From Podospora comata (Eukaryota; Ascomycota; Sordariomycetes; Sordariales; Podosporaceae): a stretch of DNA of 64,000 bases. This document shows, in pieces, positions 63,536 to 64,000 of this stretch. Under the pieces are notes generated by a model that was given only the letters and a program-made list of their open reading frames with translations, ran no database searches and was not told the origin of the DNA. Made by a program: the position numbers and the translations under genes. Each line of letters starts with the position of its first letter. Within the stretch, counting starts at the first letter, position 1. Location: NCBI GenBank assembly GCA_017354895.1, contig CP071497.1, forward strand, positions 3,720,001 to 3,784,000, read 5' to 3'.

Positions 63536-64000
63536 ATGGCGATGAACAATAAGAGAAGGAAACTCGAGGGCGTTGACATCCCTCCCAAGGCCCCTGCCTC
63601 TCCTGCTACACCTGGTATGAATGAATAAAGAGCCCCGTAGTCATAGTATACATAGGCTAACACTGTCCAAGTAATGAGCGCGTTTGCTGCCCGGCAACAG
63701 CTCTGGGGAGCCCCATCGCCAGTCGCAAAAACGCCTGTGAATGAAAATCCAACACCTGCCCAAAGAGATTCCACGCCTGCAAAAACAATACCTACTCGTC
63801 GAAATAAACGCGGGGCTGCCAAGGAGCAGGTTTCTACGCCTGTCAACAAAGACCCAACACCCGACCTCAACCGTGAAAGGGGTGATTCAATTCCTCCATC
63901 GCCTATTCTTTCCCCAGTGTACGCACGACACATACGCCTCGGGTTCCATAGATATCCTGAGCTGTGCTAACTGTTGGCATAGTCTTGGAACACTCATACC
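63536..64000 (+). CDS. GRC3: probable polynucleotide 5'-kinase Grc3, N-terminal end (partial)
   Basis: Tentative. Exon 1 is 63536-63614 (MAMNNKRRKLEGVDIPPKAP). A 57-nt intron (donor GTATGA, branch GCTAAC, acceptor CCAAG) joins to an exon from 63672, reading VMSAFAARQQLWGAPSP. A second intron probably begins at 63917 or 63919 and ends at 63982 (branch TGCTAACTG, acceptor CATAG), so the third exon runs off the window. KRRKLE followed by SAFAAR is the usual opening of fungal Grc3, the Clp1-type kinase that acts with Las1 in ITS2 processing. Only the disordered N-terminus (Thr/Pro repeats of TPVNxxPTP type) is visible. The Walker motifs would lie beyond the edge, so the name is a guess from the N-terminus. 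Confidence 0.45.

Overview
The window is nuclear DNA of a filamentous ascomycete, almost certainly a sordariomycete of the order Sordariales. The genes carry short introns (mostly 50-90 nt) with GTRNGT donors, CTRAY-type branch sites and YAG acceptors. They encode eukaryotic housekeeping proteins. At 18455-21334 there is a clear homologue of FREQUENCY (FRQ), the circadian clock protein of Neurospora. A dead Tc1/mariner element shows CpA-to-TpA stop codons on both strands, the mark of repeat-induced point mutation (RIP).

Layout, left to right: phosphoglycerate mutase (minus, cut by the left edge); MED9 (plus); tubulin cofactor C (minus); GPI1 (minus) with a small two-helix membrane protein gene directly upstream; MDM35 (minus); RRP6 (plus); a 5.2 kb gene-free stretch; frq (plus); prefoldin subunit 3 (plus); SEC14 (plus); the kinetochore gene MIS14/NSL1 (minus); a RIP-mutated Tc1/mariner copy with 18-bp inverted ends and TA duplications; a small uncharacterised gene (minus); RPT3 (plus); LST7/folliculin (minus); a 3.9 kb microsatellite-rich spacer; a tyrosine phosphatase (minus); COG3 (minus); FMP25 (plus); a secreted GH3 beta-glucosidase (plus); a 5.5 kb spacer; AUR1 (plus); an RNA polymerase I subunit A34-like gene (minus) followed by an in-frame ORF; and the 5' end of a probable GRC3 gene (plus), cut by the right edge.

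There is no operon-like or biosynthetic cluster. The genes serve unrelated core functions: glycolysis, transcription, tubulin folding, GPI anchors and sphingolipids, mitochondrial lipid and complex III assembly, RNA decay, the proteasome, the Golgi, and cellulose breakdown. The most informative locus is frq. It keeps two in-frame starts (residues 1 and 101) like the long and short FRQ of Neurospora. Its large upstream region has paired GATC motifs suited to a GATA-type photoreceptor factor, and an AUG-stop mini-ORF lies just before the long start. Intergenic DNA is rich in simple repeats. No rRNA, tRNA or CRISPR array could be supported. Exon joins were deduced by reading frame, splice signals and family conservation; they are not backed by transcripts.
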